From assembly GCA_002425415.1 (NCBI GenBank), contig DIMG01000027.1, positions 1-64,000 on the forward strand: DNA of 64,000 bases, read 5' to 3'. The notes under the pieces are model-generated. The model did no database searches and was not told the DNA's origin. It worked only from the letters and a program-made list of their open reading frames with translations. The first letter of the stretch is position 1. The number at the start of each line of letters is the position of its first letter. The position numbers were made by a program, and so were the translations under genes. This document shows positions 16,998 through 24,451 of the stretch, in pieces. The stretch comes from Micavibrio sp. UBA5572. GTDB lineage: Bacteria; Pseudomonadota; Alphaproteobacteria; Micavibrionales; Micavibrionaceae.

Positions 16998-18177
16998 TCC
17001 GTGGGCGATTACCGAAACAGCTTTGCACACGATTTTGGAAGTGGCCGCGCGTGAAAATGAAGCGCCCGAAGCGGTTGCTGCCAAACTCGGTCGTCAATTG
17101 CAAAACAGCTATAACGCTACTGAGCGTGATGGTGTCGCCATTATTCCTGTGACGGGGCCATTGTTTCGGTACGCCAATATCTTCACGGCGATCAGCGGTG
17201 CATCCAGCTATGAATTGATTGCGCGTGATTTTATGAGCGCCCTTGAAAACCCACAGATCAGCTCGATTATTTTGGATATTGATTCCCCTGGCGGTGAAGT
17301 CAATGGCGTGTCGGAGCTGGCCAGCATGATTTTTGAGGCACGCGGTACAAAGCCTGTGATTGCTTATGCGTCCGGTGATGCGGCATCTGGTGCGTATTGG
17401 ATTGCCTCTGCCGCTGATGAAATTGTGGTATCGGAAACATCGGCGCTGGGGTCAATTGGCGTGGTTGGTATTTACCGTGGTAAATCAACCAAAGAATCTG
17501 CTGAAACGGTGGAGATTGTTTCCTCACAAAGCCCCCATAAACGCCTTGATCCGATGAGTGATGATGGCCGTGCCAAATTGCAAACGCGCATTGATGCCAT
17601 GGCGGATGTGTTTGTGTCCACCATTGCCCGCAACCGATCCGTCACGCCTGATCATGTGCTGGAGCATTATGGCGGTGGTGATGTCATGATTGGCGCACGT
17701 GCCGTCAATGCCGGTTTGGCAGATCGTGTCGGATCATTAGAACGCCTCATCGCAGAACTTTCATCCCCGAAAACCCCAAGCCCTCCGCCAGAGGGCTTTT
17801 TTAGTTCAACCCAACCGAAAAAGGAGAAAAAGCCCATGAACCTTGAACAACTCAAAACTGAACACCCCGATCTGGTTGCATCACTCTACGCAGAAGGATC
17901 AGCCAAGGAAAAGCAGCGATTGAAAGATATTCTAAGCTGTGAAGCTGCCGAAGGCCGTGAAAAACTGGCGCAGGAAATTGCGCTCAATACCGAGATCAAT
18001 GCCATGGATGCCCAGCATTTGATGAAAAGCGCCCCAAAGGATGAGCCAGAAAAACCCCAATCATCTTCGTTTGATCGCGTGATGTCATCCATCCCCAATC
18101 CTGAAATCGCCCCTGATGGGGATGATCATATCGTTAACGCCGATACGGTTGCCGATCGCATCGCCTCAACCCGCTAA
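16969..18177 (+). CDS. S49-family head maturation protease with C-terminal scaffold (gpC-like)
   Basis: 402 residues. The first 265 residues are an S49/SppA-like serine protease: DIDSPGGEVNG (about 104-114), GDAASGAYWIASAAD (about 135-149, nucleophile Ser in ASGAYW) and SETSALGSIGVV. After a Pro-rich linker (PKTPSPPPEGFFSS), the C-terminal 113 residues are an acidic helical scaffold. This mirrors lambda gpC, whose in-frame internal start makes gpNu3. Here an internal start at 17836 has a strong ribosome site, and a terminator-like hairpin sits in the linker. It processes head proteins during capsid assembly. Confidence 0.87.
   Translation: MRIWNRITGDPWAITETALHTILEVAARENEAPEAVAAKLGRQLQNSYNATERDGVAIIPVTGPLFRYANIFTAISGASSYELIARDFMSALENPQISSIILDIDSPGGEVNGVSELASMIFEARGTKPVIAYASGDAASGAYWIASAADEIVVSETSALGSIGVVGIYRGKSTKESAETVEIVSSQSPHKRLDPMSDDGRAKLQTRIDAMADVFVSTIARNRSVTPDHVLEHYGGGDVMIGARAVNAGLADRVGSLERLIAELSSPKTPSPPPEGFFSSTQPKKEKKPMNLEQLKTEHPDLVASLYAEGSAKEKQRLKDILSCEAAEGREKLAQEIALNTEINAMDAQHLMKSAPKDEPEKPQSSSFDRVMSSIPNPEIAPDGDDHIVNADTVADRIASTR
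17778..17802 (+). terminator. terminator-like hairpin inside the protease gene
   Basis: AAGCCCTC (17778-17785), 5-base loop, GAGGGCTT and a six-T run ending at 17802. It has the form of an intrinsic terminator but is coding (linker PPPEGFF). It lies exactly between the protease part and the internal scaffold start, so it could lower transcript passing into downstream genes or be overridden by antitermination. Confidence 0.5.
17836..18177 (+). CDS. scaffold protein from internal start (Nu3-like)
   Basis: 113 residues in the same frame as the protease gene, beginning MNLEQLKTEHPDLVASLYAE. AAGGAG lies about 10 bases before ATG 17836, which is a better ribosome site than most genes here. The protein is acidic and helical, ending in a conserved-looking DRVMSSIPNPEIAPDGDDH stretch. 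By analogy with lambda Nu3 it should guide major capsid assembly and then be degraded. Independent translation is inferred from the ribosome site and the family layout. Confidence 0.6.
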   Translation: MNLEQLKTEHPDLVASLYAEGSAKEKQRLKDILSCEAAEGREKLAQEIALNTEINAMDAQHLMKSAPKDEPEKPQSSSFDRVMSSIPNPEIAPDGDDHIVNADTVADRIASTR

Positions 18178-18204
18178 CCCCAAAAATAAAGGAGACCCAA
18201 AACC

Positions 18205-18591
18205 ATGAACACTACAACTGGACACGCTTCAGGTTTTACCGATCAGGGTGAATATAAACCCTGTAATTTACTGGCGGGGGAATATCCCCGCATTGAACGC
18301 ATCATCACCATTGCTTCTGGCAGTAACTTAACCAAAGGCGCAGTCCTGGGGCGCATTACCGCATCCGGAAAGTTTGTCTTAAGTGCTGCTGGTGCAAGTG
18401 ATGGCTCAGAAACGCCCGATGCAATTTTGGCAGAAACGGTAGATGCAAGCGCTGAGGATAAACAAGCCGTTGTATATTTCAGCGGTGAGTTTAACGAGAA
18501 CGCGCTCACGCTTGGCACTGGCCACACGGTGGAGAGTATCCGAGGGACTTTACGTTCCAAAAGCATCTTCCTTCGCTCAAACCAATCTTAA
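18205..18591 (+). CDS. head decoration protein (gpD family)
   Basis: 128 residues, size and pattern of lambda gpD-type decoration proteins: an early GEYKPCNLLAGEYPRIERIITIASGSNLTKGAVLGRIT, then DAILAETVDASAEDKQAVVYFSGEFNENAL. It trims the capsid surface and stabilises it after expansion. AAGGAGA precedes ATG 18205. It stands between protease/scaffold and major capsid, as in lambda. Confidence 0.85.
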   Translation: MNTTTGHASGFTDQGEYKPCNLLAGEYPRIERIITIASGSNLTKGAVLGRITASGKFVLSAAGASDGSETPDAILAETVDASAEDKQAVVYFSGEFNENALTLGTGHTVESIRGTLRSKSIFLRSNQS

Positions 18592-18611
18592 CCCATAAGG
18601 AGAACACCCCC

Positions 18612-19652
18612 ATGTCTGTAGATATTTTTAGCACCCATGTTCTGACCAAGGTGGTCGAACGGCTGGATCGTCCAAGCTCATTTTTGTTGGATGTATTTTT
18701 TGGCCAAGAACAAACCGAAGATAGCGAAGAAATTCACTTCGATATCGATAAATCTAAACCGCGCCTGACGCCGTTTGTGTCACCGTTGGTGGCAGGTAAA
18801 GTCGTGGATGATGAAGGCTATATCACTAAAAGCTTTAAGCCAGCTTACGCCAAGGACAAACGCCGCTTTGATCCAAGCCGTCCGCTTAAACGCTCCATTG
18901 GTGAAAAAATTGGCGGGACATTATCTCCGCAACAACGCCTTGAAGCTAATTTGAACCGCACATTGACCAAGCAGCTTGAAAACCTCACCCGCCGTGAGGA
19001 AGTGATGGCAGCAGAAGCCTTGCGAACTGGTAAAATCACTGTTGCTGGAGAAGATTATCCAACGGTGGTGGTTGATTTTCAGCGTGATCCTGAATTGACT
19101 GTGGCGCTGGCTGGCTCATCCCGCTGGGGTGAAACTGGTGTGAATGCGCTCAACAACCTGGAAGATTGGGTTGCTAAGGTGCAAGAAAAATCAGGTGCCG
19201 TTGCCCGCACGGTCGTCATGGACGCGCTGGCATGGCGTGTGTTTAAGGCAGATGCATCCGTTGAGAAGCTGCTCGATATTCGCCGTTTGCGGGATAACGC
19301 CGGTATCAATCTGGGGCCGATTGCTTTTGGTCAGGGCAATGAGCTTGCCCGCTATGTTGGCTCAATCGGCGATCTGGATTTCTGGGTCTATAATGACCGT
19401 TATGTCGATGAAGATGATCAGGTGCAAAAACTGCTTCCTGATTACACCGTTTTAATCGGCAGCACGTCCCAGCTTGAAGGGACGCGTTGTTACGGTGTCA
19501 TTCAGGATGAAAAAGCGGCGTATCGCGCGCAGCGCTTCTTCTCTAAATCATGGCTTGAGGAAGATCCCGCTGTGCGCTGGTTGCTGTTGCAATCTGCGCC
19601 ACTGCTTGTGCCGTACCGTCCAAACGCATCATTTTGTGCAACTGTGCGCTAA
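18612..19652 (+). CDS. major capsid protein (gpE family)
   Basis: 346 residues, close to lambda gpE (about 341). It starts MSVDIFSTHVLTKVVERLDRP and contains FFGQEQTEDSEEIHFDIDKSKPRLTPFVSP and the mid-protein GRTITVAGEDYPTVVVDF-like region (here KITVAGEDYPTV) typical of the PF03864 family. It forms the icosahedral shell. Ribosome site TAAGGAGAAC upstream. It is preceded by decoration protein D and followed by small head-completion genes. Confidence 0.9.
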   Translation: MSVDIFSTHVLTKVVERLDRPSSFLLDVFFGQEQTEDSEEIHFDIDKSKPRLTPFVSPLVAGKVVDDEGYITKSFKPAYAKDKRRFDPSRPLKRSIGEKIGGTLSPQQRLEANLNRTLTKQLENLTRREEVMAAEALRTGKITVAGEDYPTVVVDFQRDPELTVALAGSSRWGETGVNALNNLEDWVAKVQEKSGAVARTVVMDALAWRVFKADASVEKLLDIRRLRDNAGINLGPIAFGQGNELARYVGSIGDLDFWVYNDRYVDEDDQVQKLLPDYTVLIGSTSQLEGTRCYGVIQDEKAAYRAQRFFSKSWLEEDPAVRWLLLQSAPLLVPYRPNASFCATVR

Positions 19653-19666
19653 GGGAGGATTGAGAT

Positions 19667-20041
19667 ATGAAAATAACTGCAATCGTAACCCTGCATGTTG
19701 ACGGCAAAACAATCCTGCCTGGCAAATCGGTTGATATTTCTGATGAGGAGGCAAAGTCATTGATAGATCGTGGCTTTGCCAAATCAGCGGATGCATCGGG
19801 TGTGGCAGAACAAAAGCCTGCTCAGACCCAGCAACCCGAACCCGCCATTGATGATGTGATCGAGGCGATTGAAATCCTCAATCCTGAAACCGATTTTGCC
19901 AAAAACGGCAAGCCAAAGGTGGAAGCGATAGAAGCCGTTCTTGGTCAAAACATCTCTGCCGAAACACGGGATAAAGCGTGGGAACTTTATCAAAAAGAGT
20001 TAGCGGCTGATGAGGCATCGGGCGATGACGTTCAGGAATAG
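19667..20041 (+). CDS. small head protein (FI-like position)
   Basis: 124 residues, acidic. The N-terminus (VTLHVDGKTILPGKSVDISDEEAKSLIDRGFA) is a short beta-rich module seen in many phage head proteins. After a Gln/Pro linker the C-terminus (ILNPETDFAKNGKPKVEAIEAVLG) resembles a HeH/LEM-like helical domain. The gene sits where lambda has FI, between major capsid and head-tail joining. A role in packaging or head completion is inferred from position. GGGAGGATTGAG precedes the ATG. The end overlaps the next gene by about 30 bases. Confidence 0.6.
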   Translation: MKITAIVTLHVDGKTILPGKSVDISDEEAKSLIDRGFAKSADASGVAEQKPAQTQQPEPAIDDVIEAIEILNPETDFAKNGKPKVEAIEAVLGQNISAETRDKAWELYQKELAADEASGDDVQE

Positions 20042-20351
20042 CGCCATAAAATCGGTGGACGTGCTGTTTAATCGTTTCGGTAAAACGGCACGTCTTATCT
20101 TTGCTGATGAAACGGAAATTGATGCGCTGGTGATCCATCGCCTGCCTGATAAAATCACCGATGTTTTTGATGCGCGGGTGCATTCGGAAACAGATATGTT
20201 TGAGATGCGCCTTGCTGATATTCCTGCAGGTAAAACGCTAGGGTCTATTGTTTTAGATAGCAAGCGTTACACAATGCAGGGCGAACCCGTGAAAGATCAG
20301 CATAATCTTATTGTAAAGGTGGATGCTTATGCGGTTGAAAGCGGCGATTGA
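20010..20351 (+). CDS. head-tail joining protein (gpFII-like)
   Basis: 113 residues from ATG 20010 (ATG 20025 is an alternative). Small beta-rich protein: NRFGKTARLIFADETEIDALVIHRLPD, then DMFEMRLADIPAGKTLGSIVLDSKRYTMQGEPVKD, the pattern of phage head-tail joining proteins of the FII type. It connects the finished head to the tail. It overlaps the preceding head gene and the next gene, as in tightly packed late operons. Confidence 0.65.
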   Translation: MRHRAMTFRNSAIKSVDVLFNRFGKTARLIFADETEIDALVIHRLPDKITDVFDARVHSETDMFEMRLADIPAGKTLGSIVLDSKRYTMQGEPVKDQHNLIVKVDAYAVESGD

Positions 20352-20985
20352 GGGTGACCTTAAACAATATATGAAGGAAGAATATCAAACGGCAGAACGC
20401 GCTGTGACGCTCGGCATTCGTGAAGCCACAACGGGGTTGAAAATGTCCATGCGCCGTCAGGTGCATTCCTCAGGTTTGGGGCAACGCATGGCCAATACGT
20501 GGCGCGGCGATATTTACCCGCGTGGGCAAAATTCCATTCGTGCGGCGGGTCTGGTTTATACCAAGGCCGGTAAGATCATGGCGGGATTTGATGAAGGCAC
20601 GGTCATTAAATCAAAGGACGGCTGGTGGCTGGCAATCCCAACACCGAATGCGCCAAAGCGTGGTGTGGGTGGTAAGCGGATCAATCCATCCAACTTTCCT
20701 GAGCATCGCTATGGCAAGCTTCGCTTTATATATCGGCGAAATGGGCCGTCATTATTGGTGGTCGAAAATGTGCAAGCCTCTTACAGCCGTAAAACAGGCG
20801 ATATGCGTGGCTTTCGTAAAGCCAGCCAGAGAAACCTGAAAACAGGCCGCAATCTTTCAACCGCAGTGATGTTCTGGCTTGTGCCACAGGTCAAATTATC
20901 AAAACTCATTCGCTTCGATGAAGAAGCCAAGCGCTGGTATGACAAACTGCCACGGCTGATCTTGAAAAACTGGCCTGATGATTAA
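20329..20985 (+). CDS. DUF6441-type tail component
   Basis: 218 residues from ATG 20329 (ATG 20323 sits too close to AAAGGTGG). A basic protein with SMRRQVHSSGLGQRMANTWRGDIYPRG and YTKAGKIMAGFDEGTVIKSKDGWWLAIPTPNAPKRG, which I recognise as the DUF6441 phage family at the position of lambda gpZ. It is expected to help tail completion or connection to the head. It overlaps the joining protein by about 23 bases. The 57 bases after it hold no feature. Confidence 0.6.
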   Translation: MRLKAAIEGDLKQYMKEEYQTAERAVTLGIREATTGLKMSMRRQVHSSGLGQRMANTWRGDIYPRGQNSIRAAGLVYTKAGKIMAGFDEGTVIKSKDGWWLAIPTPNAPKRGVGGKRINPSNFPEHRYGKLRFIYRRNGPSLLVVENVQASYSRKTGDMRGFRKASQRNLKTGRNLSTAVMFWLVPQVKLSKLIRFDEEAKRWYDKLPRLILKNWPDD

Positions 20986-21042
20986 CTTTAAAATGACCGC
21001 CAAAACTAAAGTATTAGTTTATTTACAAGGATTAAAACAAAC

Positions 21043-21477
21043 ATGACATCAAAACGAGAACAGGCCTTAGCGGGCCTTTTTTTATGCCTGCAAAATGGGA
21101 TGAACGGCGTTGCGGTTTTAAGGAATGAGCCATTGCCCACCAAGATCCCTGCATCGGGATTGCTCATTTTGCGTGACGGAGATGCGGGAGAGCCTGAAAT
21201 AACGCTCTCCCCGACCAGGTATCACTATGCCCATGTTGCAGAGCTGGAGGTGCTGGTGCAAAAGCCAAAAACCGATGAACGTGACGCGGCATTAGATGAA
21301 TTGCTGGTGGCGCTGGGTGACACGCTCGGCGCTGACACCACGCTCTCAGGTGCGGTGGATTACATGTCCATCGGCTCGCCTGAATTTTTAACCGAAACCG
21401 TGGAAGGTGCGCCCGCCATTAAGGCGGCAGTCGTGCCGATCACACTTGAATATACAACCCTTAATCCACTTCAATAA
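21043..21477 (+). CDS. tail terminator-like protein (gpU position)
   Basis: 144 residues starting MTSKREQALAGLF, the opening common to phage tail terminator or minor tail proteins of gpU type (some databases mislabel them acyl-CoA transferase). The body is alpha/beta, with YHYAHVAELEVLVQKP and a C-terminal AAVVPITLEYTTLNPL. It caps the tail tube and stops its growth. It stands just before the tail tube gene. Codons 7-13 form a terminator-like hairpin (21062-21083). Confidence 0.6.
   Translation: MTSKREQALAGLFLCLQNGMNGVAVLRNEPLPTKIPASGLLILRDGDAGEPEITLSPTRYHYAHVAELEVLVQKPKTDERDAALDELLVALGDTLGADTTLSGAVDYMSIGSPEFLTETVEGAPAIKAAVVPITLEYTTLNPLQ
21062..21083 (+). terminator. terminator-like hairpin at the start of the tail terminator gene
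   Basis: AGGCC (21062-21066), 6-base loop, GGCCT (21073-21077), then a run of seven T. It is inside the coding sequence (QALAGLF), seven codons after the start. It could be chance in coding DNA, or a site needing antitermination. Confidence 0.3.
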
Positions 21478-21491
21478 AGGAGAAACATATA

Positions 21492-22433
21492 ATGTCACGC
21501 GCTTACGGGTGGAATGCCCGCATGTTACTTGGTTTTGAAACCACCTATGGTACGCCCCCGAATGCGGGGGCTTTTCATGTCATCCCCTTTGTCTCAAGCG
21601 ATTTGGACTCTGCACAAGGGTTGATTGAATCCAATGTTCTAGGGCTTGGTCGTGATCCGACTGCGCCGTTTCAGGATGTGATCAATGTGGATGGCGATGT
21701 TGTTGTGCCGATTGATCTTCGCAATATCGGCCTATGGCTCAAAGCCATGTTTGGCGCACCAACCACCACAGGTGATGATCCCTATACCCATGAATTTAAA
21801 TCAGGGGCAATCACTCTGCCCAGTATTGCAGTGGAAGTTGGCTTGCCTGAAATTCCTGACTTCCCTCTATTTACGGGTGTGCGTGCCAACAGCATGGCGT
21901 TTAACTTTGCGCGATCTGGTGAGGCGCAAATCACCGTTGGCTTGATTGGTCAGGGTGAAACACCGCAAACGGTAACGCGCGATGCCAACCCGATCCAAGA
22001 GGATTACACACGTTTTTCGCAATTCCAAGGCTCGGTCAAACAAGGCGGTCAAGCACTCGGCAATGTGACGTCTGCGGCGCTCACCTATAGCAACAATCTG
22101 GAGCGTATCGAAACAATCCGCGATGACGGCAAGATCGATGGCGTTGATCCAGGCGTTGCCTCATTAAGCGGGAACATCACCGTGCGCTATGCCGATACCA
22201 CATTGATGGATTCGGCGCGTGCCGGCACACCGATTGATCTGGAACTGTCTTACATCATCGATGCAAATCGTCAGCTGGTGATTGAATGTCACGAGGTTTA
22301 TTTGCCAAAGCCAAAACGCTCAATCTCTGGGCCGAATGGCATTGAAGCGTCTTACGATTATCAAGGCGCAAAAGATGCCGTGCTGGGCAACATGGTCACG
22401 ATCACCCTTATCAACGATGTGGAGACTTATTAA
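21492..22433 (+). CDS. phage tail tube protein
   Basis: 313 residues, similar in layout to the phage tail tube family (PF18906-like): MSRAYGWNARMLLGFETTYGTPP at the start, then VINVDGDVVVPIDLRNIGLWLKAMFG and a C-terminal GPNGIEASYDYQGAKDAVLGNMVTITLIND. It polymerises into the inner tube for DNA delivery. AAAGGAGAAAC precedes the ATG. The stop and the next start share a base (TAATG). A perfect stem-loop with four T lies at 21554-21575. Confidence 0.8.
   Translation: MSRAYGWNARMLLGFETTYGTPPNAGAFHVIPFVSSDLDSAQGLIESNVLGLGRDPTAPFQDVINVDGDVVVPIDLRNIGLWLKAMFGAPTTTGDDPYTHEFKSGAITLPSIAVEVGLPEIPDFPLFTGVRANSMAFNFARSGEAQITVGLIGQGETPQTVTRDANPIQEDYTRFSQFQGSVKQGGQALGNVTSAALTYSNNLERIETIRDDGKIDGVDPGVASLSGNITVRYADTTLMDSARAGTPIDLELSYIIDANRQLVIECHEVYLPKPKRSISGPNGIEASYDYQGAKDAVLGNMVTITLINDVETY
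21554..21575 (+). terminator. terminator-like hairpin inside the tail tube gene
   Basis: GCCCCCG (21554-21560), loop AATG, CGGGGGC (21565-21571), TTTT. The stem is perfect and GC-only. It is coding (TPPNAGAF). A short T-tract makes termination uncertain. Confidence 0.35.
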
Positions 22434-22963
22434 TGTTAAAACTCAATATCCAAACAGAAGCCTATTGGCTTGAGCTTGGACTGGGCGTGAAGGTTAAGGT
22501 GCGCCCATGCACCAGCCCGATTTTCTATGCCGCGCGTGCTTTTATGAACAAGCGTTTGACGGAGCTTGGCGAAGAATACCGCAAGCGAAAAGAGATCGGC
22601 GCATCGGTGGAAGATCTTCCTGATGTTGAAAATCCTGAAATTCGTGAAGCGCTGGCCGAGGAATATCTTGCACGCGGTCTTGCCCGAGCGGCCATTGTTG
22701 ATTGGGAAGGTATTTTGGAATCTGACGGTGATGAAAAAGCGCCTGTTACGCCTGAAAAGATTGATGAGCTCATGACAGGGTTTTGGTCAATCGCTGCCAG
22801 TTTTTCTCAGCAATATACAGGCGTGCGGGAGTTAATCGAAGCCGAAAAAAAAGACTTGAGCGCCGCGCCGAATGGCACTTCGGAGACGGTGCAGGATATT
22901 GCGGAAACTGCTCCCAAACGTGCCAAGACTGCCCGTTCGAAGTCAACGCGCCGGAAAGCCTAG
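22433..22963 (+). CDS. tail assembly chaperone, zero-frame product (gpG-like)
   Basis: 176 residues. Mostly helical and charged: GVKVKVRPCTSPIFYAARAFMNKRLTELGEEYRKRKE, then NPEIREALAEEYLARGLARAAIVDWEGI. It lies between tail tube and tape measure, the fixed place of the lambda gpG/gpGT chaperone. The zero-frame C-terminus is a basic tail (KRAKTARSKSTRRKA). A heptamer A AAA AAA at 22846-22852 lets some ribosomes shift to the -1 frame to make the longer product ending at 23151. It keeps the tape measure soluble during tail assembly. Confidence 0.75.
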   Translation: MLKLNIQTEAYWLELGLGVKVKVRPCTSPIFYAARAFMNKRLTELGEEYRKRKEIGASVEDLPDVENPEIREALAEEYLARGLARAAIVDWEGILESDGDEKAPVTPEKIDELMTGFWSIAASFSQQYTGVRELIEAEKKDLSAAPNGTSETVQDIAETAPKRAKTARSKSTRRKA

Positions 22964-23151
22964 AAGGTTTTCAAGCCTGGGATATTGCCGTTCGCATATC
23001 CCCACAAATCAGAAACAGCTTTCCTCTATCTGAAGCCTTAAGCCTGGCATCCGCGCTGGGCTATGACATGGCCGTGATGGGAGAGCTGTTGCCCGCACTA
23101 TCAACCGGTATCACCAAGGCTTTAATTAATAATCAAAACTCGTATAATTGA
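22433..23151 (+). CDS. tail assembly chaperone, -1 frameshift fusion (gpGT-like)
   Basis: Predicted fusion: the zero-frame protein to about residue 140 (IEAEKK), then the -1 frame from the A8 run at 22845-22852, continuing RLERRAEWHFGDGAGYCGNCSQTCQ... to 23151. The extension has a four-cysteine cluster CGNCSQTCQDCP, probably a zinc site, followed by AWDIAVRISPQIRNSFPLSEALSLASALGYD. About 239 residues in total. A -1 shift between chaperone genes is established for lambda and many siphophages. The in-frame opening from 22783 has no ribosome site of its own, which supports frameshifting. Confidence 0.7.
22846..22852 (+). promoter_or_regulatory. programmed -1 frameshift slippery site
   Basis: In the zero frame the bases read ..gaA AAA AAA gac, the X XXY YYZ pattern with all A, within an eight-A run (22845-22852). 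Slipping back one base opens the frame that encodes the chaperone extension to 23151. No clear pseudoknot was checked. Confidence 0.65.
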
Positions 23152-23189
23152 AATATTGAGAAATACTGTAATTATAGGAGAGACAATAA

Positions 23190-24383
23190 TTGGGGTCTTA
23201 CACAGAATTAAAATTTAAAAACTACGCACTTTTTTGGAGTAAAAACCACCTTTTTTCATCCAATGGAATGGGATTATTTCTTCCAGAAGATAGAAAAATA
23301 ATTGCTTATGAATATGCCGATAATCATAAAGAAAATTATCCTGCCTATGTTCGAAAATTATCGAGCATAGTCGAGCGGTTGGACTTGATGGGATATACAT
23401 TAAATCGAGCAGAAAAGGAGATAAAAGAATGCATCCACCCAGATATAACTTTAGAAGAATTTCTCAAAATTCTATCGTATATAGATTTAGAATTAGATGA
23501 TACTTCTGACTTTGGAACCTATGAAACAACAGAAGATAGCATAAGATTTGAGAATATAGGGTTAAGTGGATATATATTAGCTTCTCCTGAAGCTGTTTCA
23601 ATTTTAAATAAGTATCGGTACGAAGAAGACTTTTTGGAAAATAGACCTTATCTAGACCCTTTATTAGAGTTGAGGTGCTTGGCTGAAATTGAGAAATACT
23701 CTGATGATAATGTAGTTTGGGAGTATTACGATTTGGTAGAGGGTGGTTGGATTAATGAAAATGATATTGATGTAACAGGGGCATCACCTAGTTACCTAAT
23801 TCTTACAGAGGGAAAAACAGATACAGAGATTATTCAAAAATGCTTGGATACATTTCATCCAGATATTAAAGATTTTTTCTTCTTCGCAGATACAGAAAAC
23901 CATCCTTTTGGAGGGACAAACGATATAGCTAAATTTGTAAAAGGACTTATTGATATTAAGTATGGAGGACGTCTTATTGTAATATTAGATAATGATCTGG
24001 AGGGGAATAAAGCTTATCAGAAAATTAAATCTTACACCCTTCCAAGAAACTTTAGCGTACATGTTTTACCCGAACTTGAAGAATGTAAGAAGATGGAAAC
24101 AGCAGGAACGAATGGCGTAACAAAAATGAATGTTAATGGACAAGCTGTCTCTATTGAATGCTTTCTTGATTTAAGCCTAGCAGGTGAAACTCCATTAATT
24201 CGTTGGACTAATTGGGATGAAAAAGCAGGTAAATACCAAGGCAGTTTTGAACAAAAAATTAAAAACAAACTCAAATCAAAATTTGATGACGCATATAACA
24301 ATAGATTCAATGATTATAACACTAAGAAATTACAGCAATTAACGAGCTTTATCATAGAAAAAGCAAAAGAAATATATAGATAG
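23190..24383 (+). CDS. HEPN/Toprim-family defence-type protein, cargo in tail operon
   Basis: 397 residues starting at TTG 23190, with AGGAGAG at 23176-23182. The N-terminus (SYTELKFKNYALFWSKN) is that of HEPN/Toprim-associated proteins. The C-terminal half is a Toprim domain: EGKTD at residues 207-211 (acidic E207) and a DND at 267-269 in IVILDNDLEG, so the metal-binding residues are intact. A nuclease-type, abortive-infection-like role is inferred; family members are suspected defence proteins. Base composition is clearly more AT-rich than the flanking tail genes, and it has its own terminator (24410-24431). It splits the chaperone from the tape measure gene. Confidence 0.72.
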   Translation: MGSYTELKFKNYALFWSKNHLFSSNGMGLFLPEDRKIIAYEYADNHKENYPAYVRKLSSIVERLDLMGYTLNRAEKEIKECIHPDITLEEFLKILSYIDLELDDTSDFGTYETTEDSIRFENIGLSGYILASPEAVSILNKYRYEEDFLENRPYLDPLLELRCLAEIEKYSDDNVVWEYYDLVEGGWINENDIDVTGASPSYLILTEGKTDTEIIQKCLDTFHPDIKDFFFFADTENHPFGGTNDIAKFVKGLIDIKYGGRLIVILDNDLEGNKAYQKIKSYTLPRNFSVHVLPELEECKKMETAGTNGVTKMNVNGQAVSIECFLDLSLAGETPLIRWTNWDEKAGKYQGSFEQKIKNKLKSKFDDAYNNRFNDYNTKKLQQLTSFIIEKAKEIYR

Positions 24384-24409
24384 CTACAGGCTAAAAACAA
24401 AAATTCACA

Positions 24410-24431
24410 CCCCTCTTCGGAGGGGTTTTTT
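24410..24431 (+). terminator. intrinsic terminator after the HEPN/Toprim gene
   Basis: CCCCTC, TTCG tetraloop, GAGGGG, then six T. It is a strong canonical form, in the 68 bases between the cargo gene and the tape measure gene. Late transcription must read through it. Confidence 0.85.
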
Positions 24432-24451
24432 ATTGGAGAAATTAAACCACC

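Noticed and set aside
17796..17802. Programmed frameshift at the T6 run in the protease gene
   Set aside because: The zero frame stays open and continues into the scaffold domain; neither shifted frame gives a meaningful product.
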